From contig JAFGWM010000040.1 in NCBI GenBank assembly GCA_016937155.1, forward strand, positions 213,267 through 254,359: a stretch of DNA of 41,093 nt, in the 5' to 3' direction. A model generated the notes under the pieces. That model saw only the letters and a program-made list of their open reading frames with translations. It was not told the DNA's origin and did not search any database. This document shows, piece after piece, positions 8,430-16,438 of the stretch. Position 1 is the stretch's first letter; each line of letters opens with the position of its first letter. The position numbers and the translations under genes are program-made. Origin of the DNA: Deltaproteobacteria bacterium. Its GTDB lineage: Bacteria; Myxococcota_A; Polyangia; HGW-17.

Positions 8430-11159
8430 TTATATAGATAACCTGATACCACTGTAAAAACAGCGACCCTCCAGAGGTCCCCATATATAAACCACATCCA
8501 GTGGGGTGGGGGCTCCACCTGCAGCGCCTGTTGAAGAAGGAAACATTAGCGGGCCTTCAATATCACTCTGATGATAATCCAGAATATTATTAATTCCGAA
8601 ATAGAAAGTTCCCTTTTTGCTGAAGTTATATTCTAAAACGATATTTCCGGTTCCCCACCATGGTGATTTCGAAAGCTTTGGGGAAGATGTGTCAGCTCCG
8701 ATAGTGGGATCGAGGAGTTGATCAGCAGATATTCCCTGAACAGGATTGTAGGCATATCCATAGACTTTTCTGAGATCAACCGGTGCCAGAAGCTTTGAGG
8801 TGAAATTAAGAGCAAAAGGTCCCTTTTTAAGAAAAACACCAAGGGTGAATTGCTGAGATGGAGGAGCACTCTGATTTACATTTGACGGATCCTTATAGTT
8901 GTAATGACCGTACCCCGCCTGAATTTTCATGAAAGAAAAAGGTTTACCCTGAATCTGGGCTTCAAAACTCACAACTTCAAGAGGTGTATCAACATTGAAT
9001 ACTCTTAAAAGTGCTCCATCATTAAGAGATTCCATGGCAATTGCATTTTCCACCCTGTTATAGGCTCCTTCAACTGTAAAGGTCCAGTTACGGATTCTGG
9101 AGATAACAACGCTTGCGTTTACACCCTTTGATGTTTCAGGATTATCTGCAGCCATTTCAACAGTATATCCGCCGGGATGAACACCGTGACTGTATTCATA
9201 AAAGGTGGTTGGTGCTCTGAAAGCTGTTCCGGTACTCGTTCTTATATTCACATCTTTGAATATCTCATACTTTAGGGCTATTCTTGGGGTTATAACTTTA
9301 CCGTAGGTGTTATGGTAATCGAAACGAATTCCATGCAGGAATTCAAATGAATTTTTATTTTTAAGGGATCCTTCGAGAAAAAATCCTGTAAGTTTATGAC
9401 TGTAATCAGCATTTGCCAGATTTTCTTCAAGATTTTCCAGCCTGAAACTTCCTCCCCCTGTGACAGAATACCATGATGAGGGTTTCATAATAAAGAACGG
9501 GTTGAAATAAAACAGATTCTGCACAGCGCGGTAATACTCACCTTCGTAATCACTATCCTGGAAGTGATACACAAATGCTGATTTAAGTCCGGCAGCAAAC
9601 TGATTTCGATTGTAGGTCAGAGTGAAGGCATTTTCAATTCTTCGGGACATTATTGATTCACTGATGCTTCTCATTCCATATGATGTGGATGGATCATAAT
9701 CGGTGATAACACCAAGAAAATCAGATGTTCCACCACCCTGTCTTGTTTCATTCAGGATTCCGGAACGGAATTTTAATTCAAGAGATTCAATAGGTGTATA
9801 ATGAAATGCCAATCCTGCACTTGATCTCTGCATCCAGGCTTTTTCTGTAACACCATCTCCATCACGATCAACTTTTCCGGTATTTTCGAAACTTGCATAA
9901 CTCAATATGCCGAACCAGTCGCCGTTTATAATAACATCATTTTTAAATCCGGTGGATACTGCACTAAGATAGTATTCATCATATGTACCCAGTCTGAATT
10001 CCACAGAGGTGATTCTTTTGGATGGTTTTTTTGTGATTACATTTACAATTCCTCCAATTGCGTCTGTTCCATAAAGTACACTAGAAGCCCCTTTGACTAT
10101 TTCAATTTTTCCTATCGAAGCAGCGGGAATACCAGCTAGACCATATGTGGAACCCAGACTGGAATAAAGTGGCATTCCATCAATAGTGTAAAGAGTATAC
10201 CTTCCAGGAAGACCACTGAGTCTGATGGATGTGGCCCCACAGATACTGCAGCCATTATCAACACTTACACCCGGTTCCATATCCAGAGCAGTTGTAAGAT
10301 TTACTGCTCCTTTTCTTGTGATCTGTTTGGATGAAATTACTTCTGTTTTAACTGGAACATCCTTGATTTTCCTTGCACTAAGAGTTCCTGTAACTACCAC
10401 TGTGTCATCATTTGAATCGTCAACAAGGAGTTTTTGTTTTATCTTTTTTGCAGCTGAAGCAGTTTTTTTCCTTAACTTAGGTTCTTTTTTATCAATAATT
10501 TTTACCGGAACAGGGTTTTTTCCCGCCTTTAACTCAGGGAGTTTTTTCTTTACGGGCTCAACAGGTTTAATTTTCGGGTTCTGTTTCGAAGGTTTACCAG
10601 GTGATTTATCCTTATTATTATCAACTATTTTAACTGGTTCAGGTATTTTTTCCGGTTGGTTTTTCCGGAGAACTTCTGTTTTATTTTCATTTTCACCGTT
10701 TTTCTTATTTTGTTTTGCTGAGTCCTTTACCGGTTCGGATTTTTTTTTCTTTTTGACACTAATTTTGAAGGGAATTTTGACAGGGATTTTTACAACAACC
10801 GGGATATTCTGGATTGACGCAGGTGAAAACTCGAATTTTTTTGCCGCCGTTATAGCGGATTTATCAAAATTTATACCTCCCGATTTGCCTATTTCAACGG
10901 ATATTACTTTTCCATCCTTACCAATTGTAAGATAAAGAAGTACCGTGCTTTCAACATTATTTCTGTATTCAGTAGGGGGATATTCAGGAGCAAAGTACTT
11001 TTTCAGGACAGGATGAACTATTTTCTTCTTCAGATTTTTCAGTTCCTCTTTTTTAGGAGGAATTGAACTTTTATTATGATTGCACCCTGAGTCTTTATCA
11101 GGACAGTTTTTATTTGGTACTTCAGAGAATAAAATACCAATCAGTAAAACATAAAGCAC
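8430..11159 (-). CDS. TonB-dependent receptor with N-terminal TonB C-terminal-like domain and long Lys/Pro linker
   Basis: A 909-residue protein on the minus strand, starting with GTG at 11159; AGGAG lies six bases upstream. After a signal peptide (about 1-15), residues about 40-135 form a second TonB C-terminal-like domain (FAPEYPPTEY, STVLLYLTIGKDGKV, FSPASIQ). A linker of about 110 residues very rich in Lys and Pro follows, as in the periplasm-spanning part of TonB. The plug then begins VVVTGTLSARK and contains RLSGLPGRYTLYTIDGMPLY and GGIVNVITKKP, resembling vitamin B12/siderophore or colicin receptor plugs. The remainder is a beta-barrel with RAPTTFYEYSHG. It lacks the carboxypeptidase-like module of the receptor at 4037, so it is a divergent paralogue sharing the same fusion. 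The ligand is unknown. Confidence 0.9.
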   Translation of the reverse strand: MLYVLLIGILFSEVPNKNCPDKDSGCNHNKSSIPPKKEELKNLKKKIVHPVLKKYFAPEYPPTEYRNNVESTVLLYLTIGKDGKVISVEIGKSGGINFDKSAITAAKKFEFSPASIQNIPVVVKIPVKIPFKISVKKKKKSEPVKDSAKQNKKNGENENKTEVLRKNQPEKIPEPVKIVDNNKDKSPGKPSKQNPKIKPVEPVKKKLPELKAGKNPVPVKIIDKKEPKLRKKTASAAKKIKQKLLVDDSNDDTVVVTGTLSARKIKDVPVKTEVISSKQITRKGAVNLTTALDMEPGVSVDNGCSICGATSIRLSGLPGRYTLYTIDGMPLYSSLGSTYGLAGIPAASIGKIEIVKGASSVLYGTDAIGGIVNVITKKPSKRITSVEFRLGTYDEYYLSAVSTGFKNDVIINGDWFGILSYASFENTGKVDRDGDGVTEKAWMQRSSAGLAFHYTPIESLELKFRSGILNETRQGGGTSDFLGVITDYDPSTSYGMRSISESIMSRRIENAFTLTYNRNQFAAGLKSAFVYHFQDSDYEGEYYRAVQNLFYFNPFFIMKPSSWYSVTGGGSFRLENLEENLANADYSHKLTGFFLEGSLKNKNSFEFLHGIRFDYHNTYGKVITPRIALKYEIFKDVNIRTSTGTAFRAPTTFYEYSHGVHPGGYTVEMAADNPETSKGVNASVVISRIRNWTFTVEGAYNRVENAIAMESLNDGALLRVFNVDTPLEVVSFEAQIQGKPFSFMKIQAGYGHYNYKDPSNVNQSAPPSQQFTLGVFLKKGPFALNFTSKLLAPVDLRKVYGYAYNPVQGISADQLLDPTIGADTSSPKLSKSPWWGTGNIVLEYNFSKKGTFYFGINNILDYHQSDIEGPLMFPSSTGAAGGAPTPLDVVYIWGPLEGRCFYSGIRLSI

Positions 11160-11189
11160 TAGAAACTCCTTTACAAAACGCAGTTGTAA

Positions 11190-11217
11190 GATATATCTAA
11201 CAGTCTATGGAAGTCAA
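11190..11217 (-). promoter_or_regulatory. Sigma70-type promoter for the minus-strand TonB-dependent receptor
   Basis: Reading the minus strand, TTGACT (11217-11212) and TATATC (11195-11190) are separated by 16 bases. The -10 element ends 30 bases before the GTG start, which leaves room for the AGGAG ribosome-binding site. This is one of the best promoter matches in the window. Confidence 0.55.
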
Positions 11218-11320
11218 TAGTTTTGTTATTCTGAAAATAAGGATATAAGTTTTTGATATTTTATGCTTAATATACCAATAATAATTATTATGAATAAAAT
11301 AATACTCAGGTGTTTTCAAT

Positions 11321-11713
11321 ATGGATACTAAATGCGGATGTACTCATACCTGGTATGAGAGGTGTTACAACGATGCTGACGATGATTTTGATGGAGCAGT
11401 TGACTGTGATGATGCCGATTGCAGACTGAGTGATTTTTGTGATTTGCCAGTCGAGCTGGAGATTTGTGACAATGGTTCTGATGATGATGGGGATGGCTAT
11501 ACAGACTGTGACGACATTTACTGCTCCACTTTTTACCCATGTATGCAGGTTAAAATGGATCCCGAAGGCCTGAATGATGATCTCGCAGGATGTTCAATGT
11601 CCAATCAGAGTACATTTCTGAGTTCAGGAACTGCCATGATTATGGTATTATTCTATGTTTTTTACTTTTTAGGGAAAACTTTTCTGAGCCGCAATCGTCA
11701 GGATCACCCTTAA
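11321..11713 (+). CDS. Short acidic Cys-repeat protein with C-terminal membrane anchor, possibly a truncated surface protein
   Basis: This 130-residue product contains two repeats of the form CxNxxDDDxDGxxDCxDxxC (NDADDDFDGAVDCDDADC and NGSDDDGDGYTDCDDIYC). The pattern recurs in secreted proteins of Myxococcota and resembles calcium-binding Asp-rich loops. The C-terminus has GCS at 90-92, a hydrophobic segment at about 104-118 and a basic tail, like a MYXO-CTERM sorting signal. There is no signal peptide: a TAA at 11300 closes the frame just upstream of the ATG, and a neighbouring-frame ATG at 11290 gives only 13 codons. The gene may therefore be the surviving 3' end of a longer gene, or contain a frameshift. 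Confidence 0.5.
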   Translation: MDTKCGCTHTWYERCYNDADDDFDGAVDCDDADCRLSDFCDLPVELEICDNGSDDDGDGYTDCDDIYCSTFYPCMQVKMDPEGLNDDLAGCSMSNQSTFLSSGTAMIMVLFYVFYFLGKTFLSRNRQDHP

Positions 11714-11830
11714 AATCCTCTATATTTTGAAATCTTTATTGAAAATCCTCTTTATTTGTATGCTGAATGGGAGTATTGTACCTCTCGGGTAGTAACACAT
11801 TCATCCAAAGGGTTTTTTCAGGAGTCTGAA

Positions 11831-12442
11831 ATGATTAATTTATATTGGGTTGCCTTCGGTTTTGGTGGAGTTTTTCTTGTCCTGACCACTTTTATGGGAG
11901 CAGATCATGATCACGATGGAAGTATGGATCATGATATTTCCGGCCATGATTTAGACACTGACACCGCTGATCTGGATCATATTCATGTGGATCACGGAGA
12001 TGTTTCTCATCCTGGAATACTGGATATTCTCTTTTTGGTGTTCAGTATAAGATTCTGGAGTTTTTTCATTGCCTTTTTCGGATTGACAGGGGTTGGAATG
12101 ACTTATATCCACGGACCTGGAATTGTAACATTCCTGATTGCTCTTGGGATGGGTCTCACTGCGGGCTTCAGTATCAGTTATCTATTCAGGGTTATGAGCA
12201 GAGGAAATGTTTCAAGTGAAGTCAGCAGCAGTGATATGCTTGGAAGAACCGGAAAAATAATTGTGCCCCTTTCACCGGGGGATAATGGCAAAATCAGACT
12301 GGTTATCAAGGGACAAATTTTAGACAGGATAGCAATTTCTGATGATGCAGAGTTTGAAATTGGTGATGAAGCAACTGTTGTAAAAGTTGAGGATAATAAA
12401 GTAAAAGTGATTAGTACATCGAAGAATATTTCTGAAAAATGA
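11831..12442 (+). CDS. NfeD-like membrane protein with His/Asp-rich loop and C-terminal OB fold
   Basis: A 203-residue protein whose start is set by AGGAG at 11820-11824, six bases before the ATG. Residues about 3-22 form a first transmembrane helix. A loop of about 35 residues (roughly 24-60) is dominated by His and Asp (GADHDHDG, SGHDLDTDT, DHIHVDHGD). Two further membrane segments span about 65-115. Residues about 135-195 form the OB-fold typical of NfeD proteins (MLGRTGKIIVPLSPG, GDEATVVKVEDNKVKV). NfeD-family proteins are encoded beside flotillins and cooperate with them in membrane microdomains; both downstream genes here are flotillins. The His/Asp loop could bind divalent metal, an inference from composition. 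Confidence 0.82.
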   Translation: MINLYWVAFGFGGVFLVLTTFMGADHDHDGSMDHDISGHDLDTDTADLDHIHVDHGDVSHPGILDILFLVFSIRFWSFFIAFFGLTGVGMTYIHGPGIVTFLIALGMGLTAGFSISYLFRVMSRGNVSSEVSSSDMLGRTGKIIVPLSPGDNGKIRLVIKGQILDRIAISDDAEFEIGDEATVVKVEDNKVKVISTSKNISEK

Positions 12443-12455
12443 AAGGAATTAGACA

Positions 12456-13736
12456 ATGACGGGATTACAGCCATTTTTTTATGGATTGGGGGCAGGAGTT
12501 GGAATTTATATTCTCCTCCGGATTGTTATCAGCTACTTCTTCTATATAGGGAAGCCAAACGAAGTCCTTATTTTCTCAGGGCGCAGTCACAGAGGGCCTG
12601 ATGGAGTTGTTAAAGGTTACCGGTATGTTATTGGTGGCTGGGCATTCCGCTTCCCCATCATTGAAGAAGTTGCGAGAATGGATCTTACAGAAATCCCAGT
12701 AAGTGTGAGTGTTACAAAAGCTTATTCAAAGGGTGGTATTCCAATTGATGTTACCGCTGTGGCAAATATAAAAATCAGTTCCAGACCAAACATCATGGAT
12801 GCGGCCATTGAGCATTTTCTCGGTCAGAGTAAGGAACAGATTGCCCATGTTGCAAAGGAAACACTTGAAGGACATCTTCGCGGTGTTTTGGCAACTATGA
12901 CGCCTGAGGAGATAAACGAGGAAAGAAATTCCTTTAGTACTGGTGTTGAAAAGGATGTTGTGCCGGATTTCATGAAACTGGGACTTCATCTTGATACCTT
13001 TAATATTCAGTCCATTTCTGATAATGAGGAATATCTTATCAGTGTTGGTAAAAAGAGAATTGAGGAAATCAAGAAGCTTGCAAATGTGGCTGAATCCGAT
13101 GCTAATAAACTTGCAAAAAACGTTGAAGAAGAGGCAAAGGGTATTGCAAAAGCCACCAATGAAGAAACAGATATGGTGGTGAGGCAGGCTCAGAATGAAC
13201 TTGATGCTTTTGTTAATAACGAACTGGCAAAAGTCACTTCAGAAGAGGAAAGAACCAAAGTGAGTGCTTTCCAGGCCAGGGCTGAGGCTGAACAGCAGCT
13301 CCAGCGTATCAGAACAGAGCTTGAAGGAAAAAGACGTGAAGTTGAAGAAGTGCTTCCTGCAGAAATTCAGAAAAAAGCCAGTGAAATTCTTGCTGTCGGT
13401 GAAGCTATTTATACACAAAAACGAGGTGAAGCAACTGCCAAGGTTCTTCAGATGACAAATGAAGTCTGGAAAGAGGCAGGACCGATTGCAAAGGATATCT
13501 ACATACTTCAGCAGATAGAATCCATTCTGAATCAGGTGGTTGAAAGTGTTAAAACTGTTCAGATGGGTGAAGTTAATATGCTTGATACAGGTGATGGTGA
13601 GACTATTCAGAGCCATGTTCAGGCTTATCCTGCGATGATTACAGCGGTGCTGCAGGAAATCAAGAAGATCACCGGAATTGATGTACCAGGGGCACTCAGT
13701 CCATCAGGTAGTAATATTTCAAGGCCAAGGATTTGA
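12456..13736 (+). CDS. Flotillin-like SPFH-domain protein (first of two)
   Basis: A 426-residue protein with one N-terminal membrane segment (about 6-28). It is followed by an SPFH domain (about 30-200: PNEVLIFSGR, GWAFRFPIIEEV, ATMTPEEINEER). A long Ala/Glu-rich coiled coil follows (about 205-345), as in flotillins/YuaG. The C-terminal part is short. Flotillins oligomerise on the inner membrane and organise microdomains. The ATG follows the NfeD stop by 13 bases with AAAGGAA in between, so the genes are one operon. It is clearly paralogous to the next gene. Confidence 0.88.
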   Translation: MTGLQPFFYGLGAGVGIYILLRIVISYFFYIGKPNEVLIFSGRSHRGPDGVVKGYRYVIGGWAFRFPIIEEVARMDLTEIPVSVSVTKAYSKGGIPIDVTAVANIKISSRPNIMDAAIEHFLGQSKEQIAHVAKETLEGHLRGVLATMTPEEINEERNSFSTGVEKDVVPDFMKLGLHLDTFNIQSISDNEEYLISVGKKRIEEIKKLANVAESDANKLAKNVEEEAKGIAKATNEETDMVVRQAQNELDAFVNNELAKVTSEEERTKVSAFQARAEAEQQLQRIRTELEGKRREVEEVLPAEIQKKASEILAVGEAIYTQKRGEATAKVLQMTNEVWKEAGPIAKDIYILQQIESILNQVVESVKTVQMGEVNMLDTGDGETIQSHVQAYPAMITAVLQEIKKITGIDVPGALSPSGSNISRPRI

Positions 13737-13749
13737 GGGAGGAATTGAT

Positions 13750-14994
13750 ATGTTTACATTTTTAGGCGGAGTTATTGCAATAATCGTGCTTTTGAGCATT
13801 GTAATCATAAGAAACGTCATCCATATTTGTCCACCCAATAAGGTCCTTGTATTTTCAGGGCGTTATAGATGGATTAGATACAGAATGAGTGATGGAAGTG
13901 AGTCAAGGGATCGTATTGGATACCGCATAATCAAGGGCGGCAGAGGTTTCAGATGGCCACTTTTTGAAACAGTTGATTCCATGGATCTCACAAATATGAT
14001 AATTGAAGTTCGTGTGGAAGAGGCATTTGCAAAGGGAGCAATTCCTCTCAGTGTTCACGGTGTTGCCAACGTAAAAATAGCAGGTGAGGAACCAACAATC
14101 AGAAATGCAATCGAAAGATTTCTTGGTAAACCCAGAGCTGAAATAATTAGAATTGCACAGGAAACCCTTGAAGGAAATCTTCGTGGTGTTTTAGCCACTA
14201 TGACTCCCGAACAGGTTAATGAAGACAGAATTGCATTTCTTAAGGGTCTTCAGAAAGAAGCTGATGAGGATTTGGCAAGGCTGGGTCTGATGCTTGATAC
14301 TCTTAAAATCCAGAATGTTTCCGACAAGGTTCAGTATCTTGACAGTATAGGGCGGATCAGAACTAGTGAAGTAAAAAGAGATGCCCGTATAGCAACAGCG
14401 AAGAACTGGGCAGAAGCTGCTGTTAGAGATGCTACAAACAGAAAAGAAAAGGAGCTTCTCAAAATTAAGGTTAACCGCAAAACTGCAGAAGCTGAGTTTG
14501 CAAAGAGATTCAAGGATGCAATAACAAAAAGAGAAGCGGTTATAGCTGAAGAAAAAGGTAAAATTGCAGCGATGGTTGCCAGAGCAGAAGCTGAGCTTGT
14601 TTTACAGGAAGCTAGATATGAACAGATGAAACATCAGTTGGAAGCTGACATCGTCAAACCTGCTTTGGCAAGTACAAATGCAGATATGGCGAAAGCTGAA
14701 GGTAGTGTAGCTCATCAGATTGAAGAGGGTAGAGCAAAAGCAAATGCTTTAAGGGCAATTGTACACACCTGGAAAGAATCAGGAGCTGCGGGCAGAGAGA
14801 TATTTGTTTTACAGAAACTTGATTCAATCCTACCTAATATTCTTGAGGTTCTTCATAATGTTCAGATCGACAGAATTACATATCTTCCGGGAAGTGATAC
14901 TGGAACAGGCCAGAAAAGTGCCAGGCTCGTTGAGGAAATCAAAGCGGCAACAGGAGTTGATCTAGCAAAAATAGGCAAAAAGTTTGAATCCTGA
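13750..14994 (+). CDS. Flotillin-like SPFH-domain protein (second of two)
   Basis: A 414-residue protein. The ATG at 13750 is preceded by AGGGAGG at 13736-13742, which overlaps the stop of the previous gene; longer in-frame starts inside that gene lack such a site. It has an N-terminal membrane segment (about 4-22) and an SPFH domain with PNKVLVFSGR, GGRGFRWPLFETV and RGVLATMTPEQVNEDR. An Ala/Glu/Lys-rich coiled coil and an LPNILEVLHNVQ tail follow. The conserved tract around ETLEGNLRGVLATMTPE is nearly identical in its upstream paralogue, so the pair arose by duplication. The two may form a hetero-oligomer with the NfeD protein. Confidence 0.88.
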   Translation: MFTFLGGVIAIIVLLSIVIIRNVIHICPPNKVLVFSGRYRWIRYRMSDGSESRDRIGYRIIKGGRGFRWPLFETVDSMDLTNMIIEVRVEEAFAKGAIPLSVHGVANVKIAGEEPTIRNAIERFLGKPRAEIIRIAQETLEGNLRGVLATMTPEQVNEDRIAFLKGLQKEADEDLARLGLMLDTLKIQNVSDKVQYLDSIGRIRTSEVKRDARIATAKNWAEAAVRDATNRKEKELLKIKVNRKTAEAEFAKRFKDAITKREAVIAEEKGKIAAMVARAEAELVLQEARYEQMKHQLEADIVKPALASTNADMAKAEGSVAHQIEEGRAKANALRAIVHTWKESGAAGREIFVLQKLDSILPNILEVLHNVQIDRITYLPGSDTGTGQKSARLVEEIKAATGVDLAKIGKKFES

Positions 14995-15088
14995 TTTTTC
15001 TTTTCCTTTCCCTTGGATTTTATTATTAAAATATTCTGAAAAACGCTAATCTGTTTCCGAATCATAAAGGAACTGGAGGTTTAATTTC

Positions 15089-16438
15089 ATGTATTTATTA
15101 ACGTCTCTGATGTTGCTGGTGTCGTTTTCAGGTCAGAATACAAAACCACAGGTTAAATCAACTGGTGTAATGAAGGATTCAGGGGATGTTGATATAGTGG
15201 TTCCCTTTGTGGATGCAGTAAAGTCTGTAAAGAAGAATACAGTTGAAAAGAAAGAGAGTGATTTCAAAATTTCATGGAGTGGGTTTGTGTGGCTTGATAC
15301 CAGATGGTCATCAAATGAATTGTTTCATCTTGACAGTCCTCTTTATGTTAAAACACCTGAGAATGACAGGGGAAGTGCATTGGGTTTCACTGCAAGAACA
15401 AGCAGAATAACCATGAAAATTGATGCACCGGATCTTTTTGAGGGTGTAAAAAACAAAGCGGTTTTTGAAGTGGATTTTTACGGCAATCTACCCTCGAGTG
15501 GTACAAGTATAAGGCAGCCTATGCCCAGGATGAGACTTGCTTATGCTGAGTTTGTTTATGGTGGAATGACTGTTCATGCGGGAAATGACTGGATGGTTGC
15601 AGCACCACAGTTTTCCTCAACACTTGATCCTTTCAATCTCTGGGGACAGGGAAATTTATGGATGAGATATCCTCAGATAAAGGGATTGTACAAGTTCAGA
15701 TTATCAAAAATAATGAATATTGAAGGTGCGTTAAGTGCTGGTAACTCAATGGGCGGTGACGGACCGAAAAACACGATGCTGAGAGATGGTGGTGTTGGTG
15801 AATTCAGTTCCATTCCCGTTGTTCAGAGCCGGTTGGCACTGAATTTTCTTTTGGGGGAAGGTAAATGGTCCACAATTGGCATAAGTGGTTCATATCAGAA
15901 GCTGGATCTTAAAGCTGCTATGAATTCCGATGGTTCAGTTCTTTTCTCGGATGAGGATGTAGCGATATTACGTGATCTCGGAAAGGATGAAATTCCTTCA
16001 TGGTTTGGTGCAGTTGATATGCAGTTAAACTGGAGTTTCCGAAAATGGAATTTCAAAGGAGTTGGAGAGTATCACTATGGTCAGAGTATAGCCTCCTACT
16101 GGGGTGGAATTTTGCAGAATTATGATATTGTGAGGGATTCATCCAATCTCTTAACTGACATAAGTCCAATTAAAAGCATGGGTTATTTTGGAGATTTAAC
16201 TATTGAGAGTCCTTGGGGTGTCGGAATGGTGGGTGGTTATGGTGTAAACTTCGTTGATGAGGATGATTTATATACTTCATCAAGATTGAAGAACACTATA
16301 ATCTACGGAAATATCTTTTATAAAAGAAAGGCTCTTTTTACAGGTCTGGGGCTGAATTATATGAAAACGGATTATACATTCAGCAAGGGAAGTCATGATG
16401 CTTTTAATATTCATCTGGTTATTGCACTGAAGTTCTGA
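15089..16438 (+). CDS. DcaP-like outer-membrane porin
   Basis: A 449-residue protein with a short signal peptide (MYLLTSLMLLVSFSGQ). Its beta-barrel ends in IALKF, the usual C-terminal Phe. Segments such as GFTARTSRITMKIDAP, FEVDFYGNLP and MRLAYAEFVYGGMTVHAGND follow the plan of DcaP-type porins, in which a short N-terminal region precedes the barrel. TGGAGG precedes the ATG. The stop overlaps the start of the helicase gene in a TGATG, so the two are translationally coupled although their roles seem unrelated. The transported solute is unknown. Confidence 0.75.
   Translation: MYLLTSLMLLVSFSGQNTKPQVKSTGVMKDSGDVDIVVPFVDAVKSVKKNTVEKKESDFKISWSGFVWLDTRWSSNELFHLDSPLYVKTPENDRGSALGFTARTSRITMKIDAPDLFEGVKNKAVFEVDFYGNLPSSGTSIRQPMPRMRLAYAEFVYGGMTVHAGNDWMVAAPQFSSTLDPFNLWGQGNLWMRYPQIKGLYKFRLSKIMNIEGALSAGNSMGGDGPKNTMLRDGGVGEFSSIPVVQSRLALNFLLGEGKWSTIGISGSYQKLDLKAAMNSDGSVLFSDEDVAILRDLGKDEIPSWFGAVDMQLNWSFRKWNFKGVGEYHYGQSIASYWGGILQNYDIVRDSSNLLTDISPIKSMGYFGDLTIESPWGVGMVGGYGVNFVDEDDLYTSSRLKNTIIYGNIFYKRKALFTGLGLNYMKTDYTFSKGSHDAFNIHLVIALKF

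Noticed and set aside
10225-10935. Plus-strand open frame of 236 codons
   Set aside because: It is antisense to the linker and plug of the TonB-dependent receptor; the low-complexity Lys/Pro coding of that strand leaves the other strand open, giving a Phe/Ser-rich shadow.
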